From NCBI RefSeq assembly GCF_003002095.1, contig NZ_PVZC01000005.1, positions 434,001-498,000 of the forward strand: DNA of 64,000 nucleotides, in the 5' to 3' direction. This DNA comes from Allonocardiopsis opalescens (GTDB lineage: Bacteria > Actinomycetota > Actinomycetes > Streptosporangiales > Streptosporangiaceae). The translations under genes and the position numbers were made by a program. Position 1 is the stretch's first letter. Each line of letters opens with the position of its first letter. A model generated the notes under the pieces. It was given only the letters and a program-made list of their open reading frames with translations. It did no database searches and was not told where the DNA came from. Of the stretch, positions 33,707-43,226 are shown piece by piece.

Positions 33707-34938
33707 CGTCCCGCCACCCCCACCACGGTGCCCTCGGCGATCCCGTCGCCCTCGACCTCCACCCGGCCCTGCGCGAACAGGCCGGCCTCGACCGGGACCA
33801 CGGTGGTGCTCGCGGCCCCGTCCACGACCTCCAGGCCGTAGCCGCCCTCCGCGAGCGCCAGCAGCGCGTTGACGGGCACGGTCAGCACGTCCTCGCGCTG
33901 CTCGGCCTCGACCACCACGTCCACCGGGGAGCCGAGCAGGGCGTCGTCCACGTCCTCGCCCTCGATGGCCACCTCGACCTGGGCGACGGCGTCCTCGGCC
34001 CCGGCCGCCGCACCGCCGCCGCCGGCCTCGTCCGACCCGCCCTCGACCACGGCGACGTCGGTGACGGTGCCCGCCACCTCCTCGCCGCCGGGCAGCTGGA
34101 CCGCGACCTCCTGGTCCACCTCGAACAGCTCCCGGTCGCCGACCGCGACGTCCAGCGACACGAGCTGGTCGGCGCCGGTGACGTCGAGCACCGGCGCGCC
34201 CGGCGACACGGCGGCGCCGCGATCGGCGCGCACGCCGTCCACCCGGCCCGCGCCGGGCAGCATTACCACGTCGGCGCGGCCGACCGTCCCGGTCTCCTCC
34301 GCGCCGATGTCGTCCTGCCAGGCGCGCACGGCCGCCTCGGTGCCCCAGTCGTAGTCCCCGTCGACGGAGAAGCCGTCGTAGCCCAGCTCGGAGAGGTTCT
34401 CCTCCAGCTGCTCCACGTCGTCGCCGCTGTCGCCGGGGCCGAGGTCGCGGAACATCGGCACCTCGCCGTACATGGCGGTCACCGGCCGCTCGTCGATCCG
34501 GAACAGCTCGGTGCCGCGCTCGATCTGCGAGCCCTGCTCGGCGGTGGCGGTGACGGTGCCCTGCGCGGCGGCCGGCACGGCGGTCGGCTCGCCGTGGCCC
34601 AGCACGCCGCCGAAGGACTCGGCGACGGTGAGCGTCTGCCGGGTGACCTCGGTGGTGGCGACCGGCGGCGCGGCGGCGCCGGCCGAAGCGGCGCCGCCGT
34701 CCTGCGCGGCGTACCAGTAGCCGGCGCCCGCGCCCACCGGCACGGCGATGCCGAGCGCCACCCAGACCAGGCCGAGGCGGCGGCGCCGCTTCGGCCCGCC
34801 CTCCGCCGCGGCGGCGGTGCCGGCCTCCGGCGGCGGGGCCGCGCCGCTCGCGGCCGGCGCCTCGGCCGCCGTCGCGGCCGCCGGCTCGGGCGCCGCGTCC
34901 TCGGGGCGCTCGGAGCGCTCGGTGGCCGGGGCGCTCAC
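33703..34938 (-). CDS. Membrane-fusion adaptor with peptidoglycan-binding domain, module 1
   Basis: A 411-residue protein. A disordered Ala/Pro/Glu-rich cytoplasmic N-terminus (about 1-50) is followed by one helix (LVWVALGIAVPVGAGAGYWYA), a HlyD-like barrel split by a peptidoglycan-binding domain (GPGDSGDDVEQLEENLSELGYDGFSVDGDYDWGTEAAVRAWQ), and a beta-barrel C-terminus. It bridges the permease and the cell wall in Gram-positive MacAB systems. Overlaps neighbours by 4 bases at both ends. Confidence 0.85.
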   Translation of the reverse strand: MSAPATERSERPEDAAPEPAAATAAEAPAASGAAPPPEAGTAAAAEGGPKRRRRLGLVWVALGIAVPVGAGAGYWYAAQDGGAASAGAAAPPVATTEVTRQTLTVAESFGGVLGHGEPTAVPAAAQGTVTATAEQGSQIERGTELFRIDERPVTAMYGEVPMFRDLGPGDSGDDVEQLEENLSELGYDGFSVDGDYDWGTEAAVRAWQDDIGAEETGTVGRADVVMLPGAGRVDGVRADRGAAVSPGAPVLDVTGADQLVSLDVAVGDRELFEVDQEVAVQLPGGEEVAGTVTDVAVVEGGSDEAGGGGAAAGAEDAVAQVEVAIEGEDVDDALLGSPVDVVVEAEQREDVLTVPVNALLALAEGGYGLEVVDGAASTTVVPVEAGLFAQGRVEVEGDGIAEGTVVGVAGR

Positions 34939-35462
34939 TGCCGGCCCCCGGGCGGGCCGAACATGACGGGCTGGCCGCCGAGCGAGGAGCGGCAGGCGCC
35001 CATCGCCTCCTGGAACTCCGCGGAGTTCGGGTCGGCGCCCTCGGGCATGCTCAGCGAGCCGTCGGCATTGGGGTCGGGCATGTCGATGCCGTTCTCCTGC
35101 ATGCAGGCGGTGAAGTCGCGCATCGCCGCCATCCGCTCCTCGTCGGCGGGAGGCGGCTCACCGCCGTTGGGCATCTCCGACCGGCAGTCCTGCAGCGCCT
35201 CCTGCGTCGCGGGATCGTCCATGTCGAACTGCGACGTGTCGATCCGCGGGTTGTTCGGGTCCGGGTCGGGCACGTCGATGCCGTGGTCGCGCATGCAGTC
35301 GTAGAAGGCGAGCATCGCCTCCCCGGCGGCGGCCGCGCCGGTGGCGGCGCCGCCCCCGGCCGCGCCGGTGCCGGTCGTCTCGTCGCCCTGCGCGCCCCCG
35401 CCGCAGCCGGCCAGCCCGGCCGCCAGCAGCAGCGCGGGGACGATCGTCCATGGATTTCGCAC
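34935..35462 (-). CDS. Lipoprotein with paired Cys repeats, module 1
   Basis: A 175-residue lipoprotein (lipobox LAGC, C20) made of two similar units. Each opens with a motif CMRDHGIDVPDP (C56) or CMQENGIDMPDP (C120) and closes with a second Cys 37 residues later (C93, C157), suggesting one disulfide per unit. GTG at 35462 follows GGGGGAG. It heads the exporter operon and is divergent from the two-component genes. The same repeat is found in the lipoprotein at 51307-51846. I do not recognise a named family; a ligand or client-binding role is likely. Confidence 0.75.
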   Translation of the reverse strand: MRNPWTIVPALLLAAGLAGCGGGAQGDETTGTGAAGGGAATGAAAAGEAMLAFYDCMRDHGIDVPDPDPNNPRIDTSQFDMDDPATQEALQDCRSEMPNGGEPPPADEERMAAMRDFTACMQENGIDMPDPNADGSLSMPEGADPNSAEFQEAMGACRSSLGGQPVMFGPPGGRQ

Positions 35463-35548
35463 GGGTCTCCCCCTGAGAGCGAGTGGTGCCCGGCGCCGCG
35501 AACGCACCGCGGCGGCCGGGCCGATCGCCGCTCAGCGTGCCGAAGGGC

Positions 35549-35576
35549 GGTCAGGTTCCGGTTAGCAGCCGGTCAG
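35549..35576. promoter_or_regulatory. Three 11-bp-spaced GGTYAG repeats (OmpR-type site)
   Basis: GGTCAG at 35549, GGTTAG at 35560 and GGTCAG at 35571 are spaced exactly 11 bp, the tandem arrangement bound by OmpR/PhoP-family regulators. They lie between the divergent lipoprotein and response regulator genes, so autoregulation and exporter control are likely. Confidence 0.65.
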
Positions 35577-35625
35577 CCCCCTGTTCTCTTAACGAACCCT
35601 CAGCTTCGCAGGCGACACTGCCGCC

Positions 35626-36339
35626 ATGCCGGCACGCATTCTCATCGCCGAGGACGACCACAAGCAGGCCGACCTGGTCCGCCGCTTCCTGGAGCACGAG
35701 GGCCACGCCACCACGGTCGTGCACGACGGCCGCAGCGCGATCGAGGAGACGCGGCGGCGCCGCCCCGACCTGCTGGTGCTCGACCTGATGCTCCCCGCCG
35801 TCGACGGCCTGGACGTCTGCCGGGTGCTGCGCACCGAGCAGGACATCCCGATCATCATGCTCACCGCCCGCGCCGGAGAGGACGACCTGCTGCTCGGGCT
35901 GGCGCTGGGCGCCGACGACTACGTCACCAAGCCCTACAGCCCGCGCGAGCTGGCCGCCCGGGTGCGCACCGTGCTGCGGCGCGCCGCCCGCACCACGCCC
36001 AGCGAGCCCGGGCCGTACCGGGTCGGCGGCCTGGTCATCGACCCCGAGCGGCACCAGGTGCACGTCGGCGGGCGGCCGGTGGAGACCACCCCGGCCGAGT
36101 TCAAGCTGCTCGCCTGCCTGGCGGCGGCGCCGGGCCGCGCCTTCACCCGGCCGCTGCTGCTGGAGCAGGTGTCGGCGGGCCGCGACGCCACCGGCCGCAC
36201 CATCGACGTGCACGTGATGAACCTGCGCCGCAAGATCGAAGAGGTCCCCACCCGGCCGCGCTACCTGCTCACCGTGTACGGCGTCGGCTACAAGCTGGCC
36301 GAGCCCGGCGAGGGCTCGGCCGACGGCGATGCGCCGTAG
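35626..36339 (+). CDS. OmpR-family response regulator, module 1
   Basis: A 237-residue regulator. Its receiver domain carries acidic EDD at 9-11, phospho-acceptor D53 in LVLDLMLP, and K in VTKPYSP. The C-terminal winged helix (about 130-228) includes TIDVHVMNLRRKIEEVP and TVYGVGYKL. It overlaps the kinase start by 11 bases. Predicted target: the 11-bp repeats just upstream and the divergent exporter operon. Confidence 0.93.
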   Translation: MPARILIAEDDHKQADLVRRFLEHEGHATTVVHDGRSAIEETRRRRPDLLVLDLMLPAVDGLDVCRVLRTEQDIPIIMLTARAGEDDLLLGLALGADDYVTKPYSPRELAARVRTVLRRAARTTPSEPGPYRVGGLVIDPERHQVHVGGRPVETTPAEFKLLACLAAAPGRAFTRPLLLEQVSAGRDATGRTIDVHVMNLRRKIEEVPTRPRYLLTVYGVGYKLAEPGEGSADGDAP

Positions 36340-38188
36340 CCTGCTGCTGCGGCTGCTCGGGCTCTCGCTGGCCGTCGCCTCGCTCGCCGTCGCCGCCACC
36401 GCGCTGCTGGCCACCTACGGCACCGGCACCCAGCTGCGCGAGCAGGCCGAGAGCAGCCCCTCCCTGCTGGAGACCGACGCCTCCATCCGCGACGCGCTGC
36501 TCACCTACGCCCGCGACCACGGCGACTGGTCCGGTGTGCACGGGCTGGTCCGCGAGCTGGCCGCCGAGACCGGCCGCCGGATCGCGCTCACCACCCCGGA
36601 CGGGAGCACCATCGCCGACTCCGCCGAACTCCTCGGCCAGGGCGCGGCCGAGCTGCCCTCCGTGCCGGCGGCCCGGATCGACGCGGCCGACCCCGGCGCG
36701 CAGGTCGCCCAGATCCACTCGGAGTTCGCCCGCGCGATCGACCCCCAGCTCATCCTGGCGCACCGGGGGTGGCGGCTCACCGAGCAGGAGCAGCGGCACC
36801 GCCAGGAGCTGGCCGAGCAGGCGCTGGAGTGCCTGCGCGAGCAGGACGGCGGCGGCGGGCCCGACCCCTCCGGGCAGGGGCCGGTGGAGTACGACCCGGC
36901 CGACGGCTCGATCGTCGTCACCTACAACTGGCTGTTCGGCTCGGCGGGGGGCGGCGGGGACCCCGGGCCGCACGCCTCGGAGTGCGTCCCCCCGGAGATG
37001 TACGCCCCCAGCGCCGCCGCACGGGAGCTGAACGAGGAGACCGTTGCGCTGACCGCCGCCTGCCTGGACCGCGAGGGCATCGCCTACCGACTGGCCGCCG
37101 ACGCCGCCGGCGTACAGGCGGTGGAGCCGGTCGACGGCTCCGACCAGGCGCCGCGGTGGGCCGAGTGCGAGTCGAGCGCGCAGCGGGCCGCGCTGCGGCC
37201 GCTCGTCGCCGAACCCGCCGACCTCTACCTCGGCACCAGCGACCGCTTCGACGCCTTCTCCCCGCAGGGCTGGTGGCGCACGGCCGCCACCGCGCTGGCC
37301 GTGCTGGCCGCGGCCGCGGTGGTGACCGTGCTGGCCGGGCGGCGGCTGGTGCGGCCCATCCTGGCGCTGACCGAGGCCGCCCAGCGGATGGCGGCCGGGG
37401 ACCGCGCCGCCCGGGTGCCGGTGACCGGCGGCGACGAGGTCACCCGGCTCGGCACCGCCTTCAACGCCATGGCCGAGTCCATCGAAAGCAGCGACCGCCA
37501 GCGCAAGGCGCTGGTCAGCGACGTGGCGCACGAGCTGCGCACCCCGCTGGCCAATGTGCGAAGCCACTTGGAGGCCGCCGAGGACGGCGTGGTGCCGCTG
37601 GACCGCGCGCTGATCGCCTCGCTACTGGAGGAGTCGGCCCTGCTGGAACGGCTCGTCGCCGACCTCCAGGATCTCGCGCTCGCCGACGCCGGGATGCTGC
37701 GCGTCCACCCCGAGGAGCGCGACGCCGCCGACCTCGCCGCCCAGGCGGTGGCCGCCCACCGCGCCCGCGCCGAGGAGTCGGGCGTCACCGTCGCGGTGGA
37801 CGCCCCCGAGCCGGTGCCCGTGCACGCCGACCCGGCCCGGCTCCGCCAGGCGCTCGGCAACCTCGTGTCCAACGCCGTCCGGCACACCCCGTCCGGCGGC
37901 ACCGTGCGGGTGTCGGCCCGCCGCACCGCCGACGGCGCCGTGCTCACCGTCGCCGACTCCGGTAGCGGCATCGGCGCCGAGCACCTGCCGCACATCTTCG
38001 ACCGCTTCTACCGCGCCGACCCGTCCCGCACCCGCGCCACCGGCGGCGGCGGGCTGGGCCTCGCCATCACCAGGCACCTGGTCGAAGCCCACCACGGCCG
38101 CGTCGAGGTGGCCAGCACTCCCGGCAGCGGCTCCGTCTTCACCATCCACCTCCCCGACGCCCGCCACCTGGACGGACGCCCGGACTGA
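36329..38188 (+). CDS. Sensor histidine kinase with large Cys-containing sensor, module 1
   Basis: A 619-residue kinase: helix at about 9-28, a 285-residue extracytoplasmic sensor, helix at about 315-337, HAMP, H-box SDVAHELRTPL (H401), then N, G1 and G2 boxes in a HATPase domain. The sensor holds four Cys, C168/C219 and C245/C280. The motifs CLREQDGGGGPDP and CLDREGI resemble the CLREQGIDVPDP repeat of the exporter-linked lipoproteins. Sensor and lipoproteins may thus share a fold and ligand. Works with the regulator upstream. Confidence 0.9.
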   Translation: MRRSLLLRLLGLSLAVASLAVAATALLATYGTGTQLREQAESSPSLLETDASIRDALLTYARDHGDWSGVHGLVRELAAETGRRIALTTPDGSTIADSAELLGQGAAELPSVPAARIDAADPGAQVAQIHSEFARAIDPQLILAHRGWRLTEQEQRHRQELAEQALECLREQDGGGGPDPSGQGPVEYDPADGSIVVTYNWLFGSAGGGGDPGPHASECVPPEMYAPSAAARELNEETVALTAACLDREGIAYRLAADAAGVQAVEPVDGSDQAPRWAECESSAQRAALRPLVAEPADLYLGTSDRFDAFSPQGWWRTAATALAVLAAAAVVTVLAGRRLVRPILALTEAAQRMAAGDRAARVPVTGGDEVTRLGTAFNAMAESIESSDRQRKALVSDVAHELRTPLANVRSHLEAAEDGVVPLDRALIASLLEESALLERLVADLQDLALADAGMLRVHPEERDAADLAAQAVAAHRARAEESGVTVAVDAPEPVPVHADPARLRQALGNLVSNAVRHTPSGGTVRVSARRTADGAVLTVADSGSGIGAEHLPHIFDRFYRADPSRTRATGGGGLGLAITRHLVEAHHGRVEVASTPGSGSVFTIHLPDARHLDGRPD

Positions 38189-38200
38189 GCGGGCGGCGGC

Positions 38201-39193
38201 TCAGCCGCGCCCGGTGTCGCCGGGCAGCCGCGCGGTGTCGCCGGGGTCGCCGGACGTCCGCGCGGGCTCGGCGGGAGCGGGCTCGGCGGCGGGCTCGTCG
38301 CGGTCGGGCGTGGCGGGCAGCCGCACGGTGCCGTCAGGGACCGGACCACCCGGCGCGGGCGCACCCGGCGCGGTGGTGCCGGCGGCGGAGCCCGCCGCCG
38401 GGGTGCCGGACGCGGTCGTGCCGAACAGCTGCGTGCCGGACGCGGGCGTGCCCGGCGCCCCGGCCAGGATGCGCTCGGCGACGTCCCAGCGGTGGCTGCC
38501 CTGCTGGAAGCGGACGCCGCGCTCCGCCCGGACCGCCTCCGCGAGCCGGCCGCGCCGCTCGTCGTCCAGCCCGCCCATCATCTCGGCGGCCACCTGCATG
38601 GCCCGGAACTGCTCGAAGCCGCTGCTCGCGGCGCGAATGGCCGCCAGCACCGCGTCGAAGTCGCGCAGCCCCGGATTGGCCTGCATGACGGCCAGCGCCG
38701 TGACGCGCCGGCCCTCGTCGCCGAACATCAGCCAGTCGCGCACCTGCTCCGGCTGGAAGGACTGCCCCTCGGCCATCAGCAGCGCGCGGTCGTAGACCTC
38801 GTCCAGCCGGCGGGCGCGCTCGGTGCCGCTCGGCATGGGCCCCCGCACCGCGCGGTAGTCGTCCGCGAGGGGCCCGGTCAGCCCCATCAGCGTGCGCGCC
38901 TCGGAGCGCAGCCGCTCCGCCGCCTGCCCGTCGCCCTGCCGCGCCGACTCCTCGGCCCACTGGAAGCGCTCCGCCGCCGCGGCGCGCAGCCTGCGGTTGA
39001 AGCCGCTGAACTCGATGCTCTCCAAGCGCTCCCGGAACAGGGCCAGCAGCAGCGCCAGCCCGCCGAACACGAGCAGCGCGACCTCGCCGTCGCGGGGCAG
39101 GAACACCGCGACCAGCCCGGCGATCGAGAACCCGATCCCCAGCCCGACGAGTACCACGGACAACCAGAACGACCACTTGCTCGGCGACACCAC
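38201..39193 (-). CDS. Hypothetical membrane protein with Pro/Thr-rich tail
   Basis: A 330-residue protein with two N-terminal helices (about 9-32 and 37-52) and a helical cytoplasmic region to about residue 240. The tail of about 90 residues is rich in Gly/Thr/Pro/Ala with irregular repeats (SGTQLFGTTASGTPAAGS). GTG start at 39193. No family recognised; it may be a scaffold or sensor. Convergent with the module 1 kinase, 12 bp away. Confidence 0.55.
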   Translation of the reverse strand: MVSPSKWSFWLSVVLVGLGIGFSIAGLVAVFLPRDGEVALLVFGGLALLLALFRERLESIEFSGFNRRLRAAAAERFQWAEESARQGDGQAAERLRSEARTLMGLTGPLADDYRAVRGPMPSGTERARRLDEVYDRALLMAEGQSFQPEQVRDWLMFGDEGRRVTALAVMQANPGLRDFDAVLAAIRAASSGFEQFRAMQVAAEMMGGLDDERRGRLAEAVRAERGVRFQQGSHRWDVAERILAGAPGTPASGTQLFGTTASGTPAAGSAAGTTAPGAPAPGGPVPDGTVRLPATPDRDEPAAEPAPAEPARTSGDPGDTARLPGDTGRG

Positions 39194-39388
39194 GACGACC
39201 TTCTTCCGGCGGGTTCACCCGAGCTGCGCCGCGGGTGCGGACGCTTCGCGATACTAGCCGGAATCGCCCGGCGGGTGCCGTTTCGGCGGTCTTCGGCCTC
39301 TTCCGGCCTCGGATCCGACCAGGTGGCTAGCATGGCGCATGGCCGCGGGCGGGTCGGCCGGGCGGTTCGGGGAGTGCGGAGGGGCCTG

Positions 39389-40204
39389 ATGGGAGAAGGT
39401 ACGGCGGGTGGCGGCGGGGCGCCGCCCACGATCGACACCTCGGTGTCGCATGTCGCGCGGATCTGGAACTACTGGCTGGGCGGGAAGGACAACTACCCCG
39501 TCGACCGCGAGGTCGGCGAGCAGATCCTGGGGATCCTGCCCGAGGTCGCGGTGCTGGCGCGGGCCTCGCGGGCGCTGCTGGTGCGCGCGGTCACCCACCT
39601 AGCCGGCGAGGCGGGGGTGCGGCAGTTCCTGGACATCGGCACCGGGCTGCCGACCCAGGACAACACGCACGAGGTGGCGCAGCGGGTGGCGCCGGAGTCG
39701 CGGGTGGTCTACGTCGACAACGACCCGCTGGTGCTGGCGCACGCCCGCGCGCTGCTGGTGGGCAGCCCCGAGGGCGAGACCGACTACGTCGACGCCGACG
39801 TGCGCGACCCGGCCCGGGTGCTGCGCGAGGCGTCGCGCACGCTCGACCTCGACCGGCCGGTCGCGCTGATGCTGATGGGCATCATGGAGTTCGTCACCGA
39901 CGACGGCCAGGCGCGCGCCGTGGTCCGCGAGCTGATGGACGCGCTGCCCTCGGGCAGCTACCTGATGATGTACGACGGCACCAACGTCGTGCACCGCGAG
40001 CGCTCCGACGCCGTCGCCCGGCAGTGGAACGCGTCCGGCTCCACCCCGCTGGTGCTGCGCAGCCCCGAGCAGATCGCCGGATTCTTCGACGGTCTGGAGC
40101 TGCTGGAGCCCGGCGTCGTCTCGCTCACCCGCTGGCGCCCGGAGCCCGGCACCGGCGACGGCCCCGAGGTCGACGCCTTCTGCGGCCTGGGCCGCAAGCC
40201 CTGA
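39389..40204 (+). CDS. SAM-dependent methyltransferase, DUF574 family
   Basis: A 271-residue protein of the actinobacterial DUF574/Methyltransf_19 family. The N-terminal signature SVSHVARIWNYWLGGKDNYPVDREVG is diagnostic. The SAM site is FLDIGTGLPTQDN, and VVYVDNDPLVLAHARALL follows. ATG at 39389 is preceded by GGAGGGG. The substrate of this abundant actinomycete family is unknown. Confidence 0.88.
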   Translation: MGEGTAGGGGAPPTIDTSVSHVARIWNYWLGGKDNYPVDREVGEQILGILPEVAVLARASRALLVRAVTHLAGEAGVRQFLDIGTGLPTQDNTHEVAQRVAPESRVVYVDNDPLVLAHARALLVGSPEGETDYVDADVRDPARVLREASRTLDLDRPVALMLMGIMEFVTDDGQARAVVRELMDALPSGSYLMMYDGTNVVHRERSDAVARQWNASGSTPLVLRSPEQIAGFFDGLELLEPGVVSLTRWRPEPGTGDGPEVDAFCGLGRKP

Positions 40205-40223
40205 ACCGCGCCGCGCGGCCGGC

Positions 40224-40862
40224 TCAGCGGTCCAGGTAGGCCAGCACCGCGCGGACCCGGCGGTGGCCGGAGTCGGTGGGGGCGAGGTCGAGCTTGCCGA
40301 AGATGTTGCCGATGTGCTTGTGCACGGCCCGCTCGGTGACGAACAGGCGGGCGGCGATCTCGGCGTTGTCCAGGCCCTCGGCCATCAGCTGGAGCACGTC
40401 GCGCTCGCGGGCGGTCAGCCGGTCCAGCGGGTCGGAGCGGCGCACCAGCAGCTGGGCGACGGCCTCGGGGTCCATCGCGGTGCCTCCGGCGGCCACCCTG
40501 CGCAGCGCGTCGATGAAGTCGTCCACCCGCGCCACCCGGTCCTTGAGCAGGTAGCCCACGCCGCCCTTGCCGTCGGAGAGCAGTTCGCGTGCGTAGACCT
40601 GCTCGACGTACTGGGAGAACAGCAGCACCGGCAGCCCGGGGACGATCCGGCGGGCCTCCAGCGCGGCCTGCACACCCTCGTCGCGGAAGCTGGGCGGCAG
40701 CCGCACGTCCACGATGGCGACGTCGGGCTCGTGCTCGGCGACGGCCGCCAGGAAGGCGGGGGCGTCGCCGGTGGTCGCCACCACCGTCATGCCCGACGCG
40801 GACAGCAGCAGGTTCAGTCCCTCGGCCAGCACCGCACTGTCCTCGACGATCACGATCCGCAC
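40224..40862 (-). CDS. NarL/LuxR-family response regulator
   Basis: A 212-residue regulator: receiver domain with VEDS and phospho-acceptor Asp in VAIVDVRLPP, plus a C-terminal LuxR helix-turn-helix (LTARERDVLQLMAEGLDNAEIAARLFVTERAVHKHIGNIF). GTG start at 40862 lies inside the kinase 3-prime end (13-base overlap), so it is coupled to the kinase. Confidence 0.92.
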   Translation of the reverse strand: MRIVIVEDSAVLAEGLNLLLSASGMTVVATTGDAPAFLAAVAEHEPDVAIVDVRLPPSFRDEGVQAALEARRIVPGLPVLLFSQYVEQVYARELLSDGKGGVGYLLKDRVARVDDFIDALRRVAAGGTAMDPEAVAQLLVRRSDPLDRLTARERDVLQLMAEGLDNAEIAARLFVTERAVHKHIGNIFGKLDLAPTDSGHRRVRAVLAYLDR

Positions 40863-42115
40863 GGCAGCACCGCCCGCACCGTGGTGGGGCCGCCGACCGG
40901 GCTGTGCAGGGTGAACTCTCCGTCGAGAGCGGCCACCCGGCGCGCCATTCCCGACACCCCGGTGCCCGAGCCCGCGTCCGCGCCGCCGAGGCCGTCGTCC
41001 ACCACCTCCACGTGCAGCCGGTCGCCCCGGCGCTCCAGGCCGACGGTCACACTGCCGGCGGCGGAGTGCTTGGCCGCGTTGGTCAGCGCCTCGGCCACCA
41101 CGAAGTAGGCGGTCGCCTCCACGGCCGCCGGGACGGAGCCCAGCTCGCCGGCGTCCAGCCGGGCGGGCACGGCGCTGCGGGCCACCAGGGCGGAGGCGGC
41201 GCCGACCAGGCCGCGGTCGGTGAGGATCGGCGGGTACATGGTGCGGATGACCTGGCGCAGCTCCGTCATCGCCTCCTCGGCGCCGCTGCGGGCGTCGCGC
41301 AGCAGCGCGGCCACCTTCTCCGGGTCGTCGTTGAGGGTGCGCTCGGCCAGGCCGAGCCGCATCGCCAGCGCGACCAGCCGCGCCTGGGTGCCGTCGTGCA
41401 GGTCGCGCTCGATGCGGCGCAGCTCGGAGGCGTGCGCGTGCAAAGCGTCGGCGCGGGTCTCGGTCAGCGTCTCCACCCGCTCGGCCAGCTCCTGCTTGAC
41501 CGAGCGCCCGAGCAGGGCGCGCGCCATCCGGGCCTGCAACCGGGCCAGCGGGCTCGTCGCCCACAGCAGCAGCGCGCCGATCACCGCCAGCTGCCCGGCG
41601 CCCAGCACCAGCGCGCCGGTCCAGTCGGTGACGGGCAGGCCCAGCATGCTGACCGGCGCCCCGGCGGGCGCCACCCACCACAGCGCCGCCTGGAGCACGG
41701 TGGCCGGCGCGCCGATGAGCGCGAACAGGCCGAGGAAGCCCAGCGGCAGGCCGGTGGCGACGTGCGCCACCACCCAGCCCAGCTCGCGCGGGACCAGCGC
41801 GTCGGAGCGCAGCCGCCGGAACTGGGCGCCGATGCCGCGCGGGAGCGGGCGGTGCCGCAGCGGGACCTCCACCCCCAGGTGGCGGCCGACCCGGCGGCGC
41901 TCGACGTCGGCCCACAGCCGCAGCCCGGCCAGGGCGCGCGGGAACAGCAGCAGTCCAAGGCCGCCGACGGCGAAGGACGCGACGGAGACCATCAGCAGCG
42001 GCGGCACCAGCAGGGAGGCGATGGCCGAGGCCATGCCCACCGTGAGGTATCCGGCCGAGCGCAGCCCGTCCACGAGCCTCGATGACAGGCCGCTACGGGC
42101 CGTGAGCGTGTTCAT
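40850..42115 (-). CDS. NarL-type sensor histidine kinase (HisKA_3)
   Basis: A 421-residue kinase with two pairs of N-terminal helices and almost no extracellular loops, as in DesK-like sensors of membrane state. The dimerisation motif RIERDLHDGTQARLVALAMRLGLAE carries the phospho-His, and the HATPase domain ends the protein. It is divergent from a CPBP-family membrane protease gene 112 bp away, a likely target. Confidence 0.9.
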   Translation of the reverse strand: MNTLTARSGLSSRLVDGLRSAGYLTVGMASAIASLLVPPLLMVSVASFAVGGLGLLLFPRALAGLRLWADVERRRVGRHLGVEVPLRHRPLPRGIGAQFRRLRSDALVPRELGWVVAHVATGLPLGFLGLFALIGAPATVLQAALWWVAPAGAPVSMLGLPVTDWTGALVLGAGQLAVIGALLLWATSPLARLQARMARALLGRSVKQELAERVETLTETRADALHAHASELRRIERDLHDGTQARLVALAMRLGLAERTLNDDPEKVAALLRDARSGAEEAMTELRQVIRTMYPPILTDRGLVGAASALVARSAVPARLDAGELGSVPAAVEATAYFVVAEALTNAAKHSAAGSVTVGLERRGDRLHVEVVDDGLGGADAGSGTGVSGMARRVAALDGEFTLHSPVGGPTTVRAVLPCGS

Positions 42116-42227
42116 GCCGAGGATTATTCAACGCCGGGACGGGCGGGCGGAGTAGAGCGGACTACACCTTCGGCCGTCGCGTCCGCAGGCTCGTGGCCGC
42201 CCCGGCGCCCGCCTAGCGTCGGGCCGC

Positions 42228-43220
42228 ATGACCGATACGACCCGAACGTTCTCCGACGACGGCCCGGACCCGGCCGTCCGGCCCCGCGTCGAGTGGCGCG
42301 GCATCGCGCTCTTCGTCGCGCTCGCCATGGGCGGCGCCTGGCTGGCCATGCTGCCACTGCTGATCAGCGGCTTCCAGCGCACCGGCACCGACCTGGCGAT
42401 GGGCGTGCCCGAGCGGATCTCCATCGCGGTGATGATGTTCACCCCCGCGATCGCCGCCGTCGTGGCGCTGGTGACGGTGCACCGCCGCCGCAGCCTGCGG
42501 GCGCTGCGCACCTCGCTGGGCCTGGTGCTGCCCGGCTCGCCGGGCGCGCTGGCCCGCCAGATCCTGTTCGCCGCCGCCGTGCCCGTCGCCATCCAGCTGG
42601 CGATCCTGTGCCTGTGCGCGCTGGCCGGCACCTACCGCTTCGACCTGGCCGACTTCTCCGGCTTCCGCAGCCAGTTCGCCCCCGACACCATGGGCGCGCA
42701 GGGCGTGCCGTGGGCGGCGCTGGCCGGCTGGGCGCTCGCACTGCTGCCGGCCCTGCTCGTCTCGCTGCCGCAGTTCTTCGGCGAGGAACTGGGCTGGCAG
42801 GGCTACCTGCTGCCCAAGCTGGCGCCGCTGGGCGTCGCCCCCGCCCTGATCGGCACCGGCGCGGTCTTCGCCCTGTGGCACGGGCCCACCCTGGTGATGG
42901 GCGGCCAGTACCCGGGGGTGCCGTGGCCGATGGCGGTGGGCATGATGCTGGTCAGCACGGTGCTGCTGCTGCCCATCCTGGCCTGGCTGCGGATGCGCTC
43001 GGGCTCGGTGTGGCCCGCCGTGGTGGCGCACACGATGATCAGTACCGTCTGCATACAGCTGACCTGGGTGCTCGCCGACGCCGACGCGCCCTTCCACCCG
43101 CTGACGGTCGGGATGACCAGCTGGCTCGGCTGGGTGGTGATGGGCGGCTTCACCGCCTTCCTGGCGCTGACCGGACGGCTCCGCTTCGCCGCGCCGACCG
43201 CGAAGGACGCCGCCCCGTGA
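42228..43220 (+). CDS. CPBP-family intramembrane metalloprotease
   Basis: A 330-residue protein with about eight helices and the CPBP (CAAX protease/bacteriocin-processing) motifs: FFGEELGWQGYLL with the EE pair, FALWHGP, and a late VVAHTMIS. These residues bind zinc in Rce1-type proteases. Next to a two-component system it may act in envelope stress response or peptide immunity. Confidence 0.85.
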   Translation: MTDTTRTFSDDGPDPAVRPRVEWRGIALFVALAMGGAWLAMLPLLISGFQRTGTDLAMGVPERISIAVMMFTPAIAAVVALVTVHRRRSLRALRTSLGLVLPGSPGALARQILFAAAVPVAIQLAILCLCALAGTYRFDLADFSGFRSQFAPDTMGAQGVPWAALAGWALALLPALLVSLPQFFGEELGWQGYLLPKLAPLGVAPALIGTGAVFALWHGPTLVMGGQYPGVPWPMAVGMMLVSTVLLLPILAWLRMRSGSVWPAVVAHTMISTVCIQLTWVLADADAPFHPLTVGMTSWLGWVVMGGFTAFLALTGRLRFAAPTAKDAAP

Positions 43221-43226
43221 CGCGAC

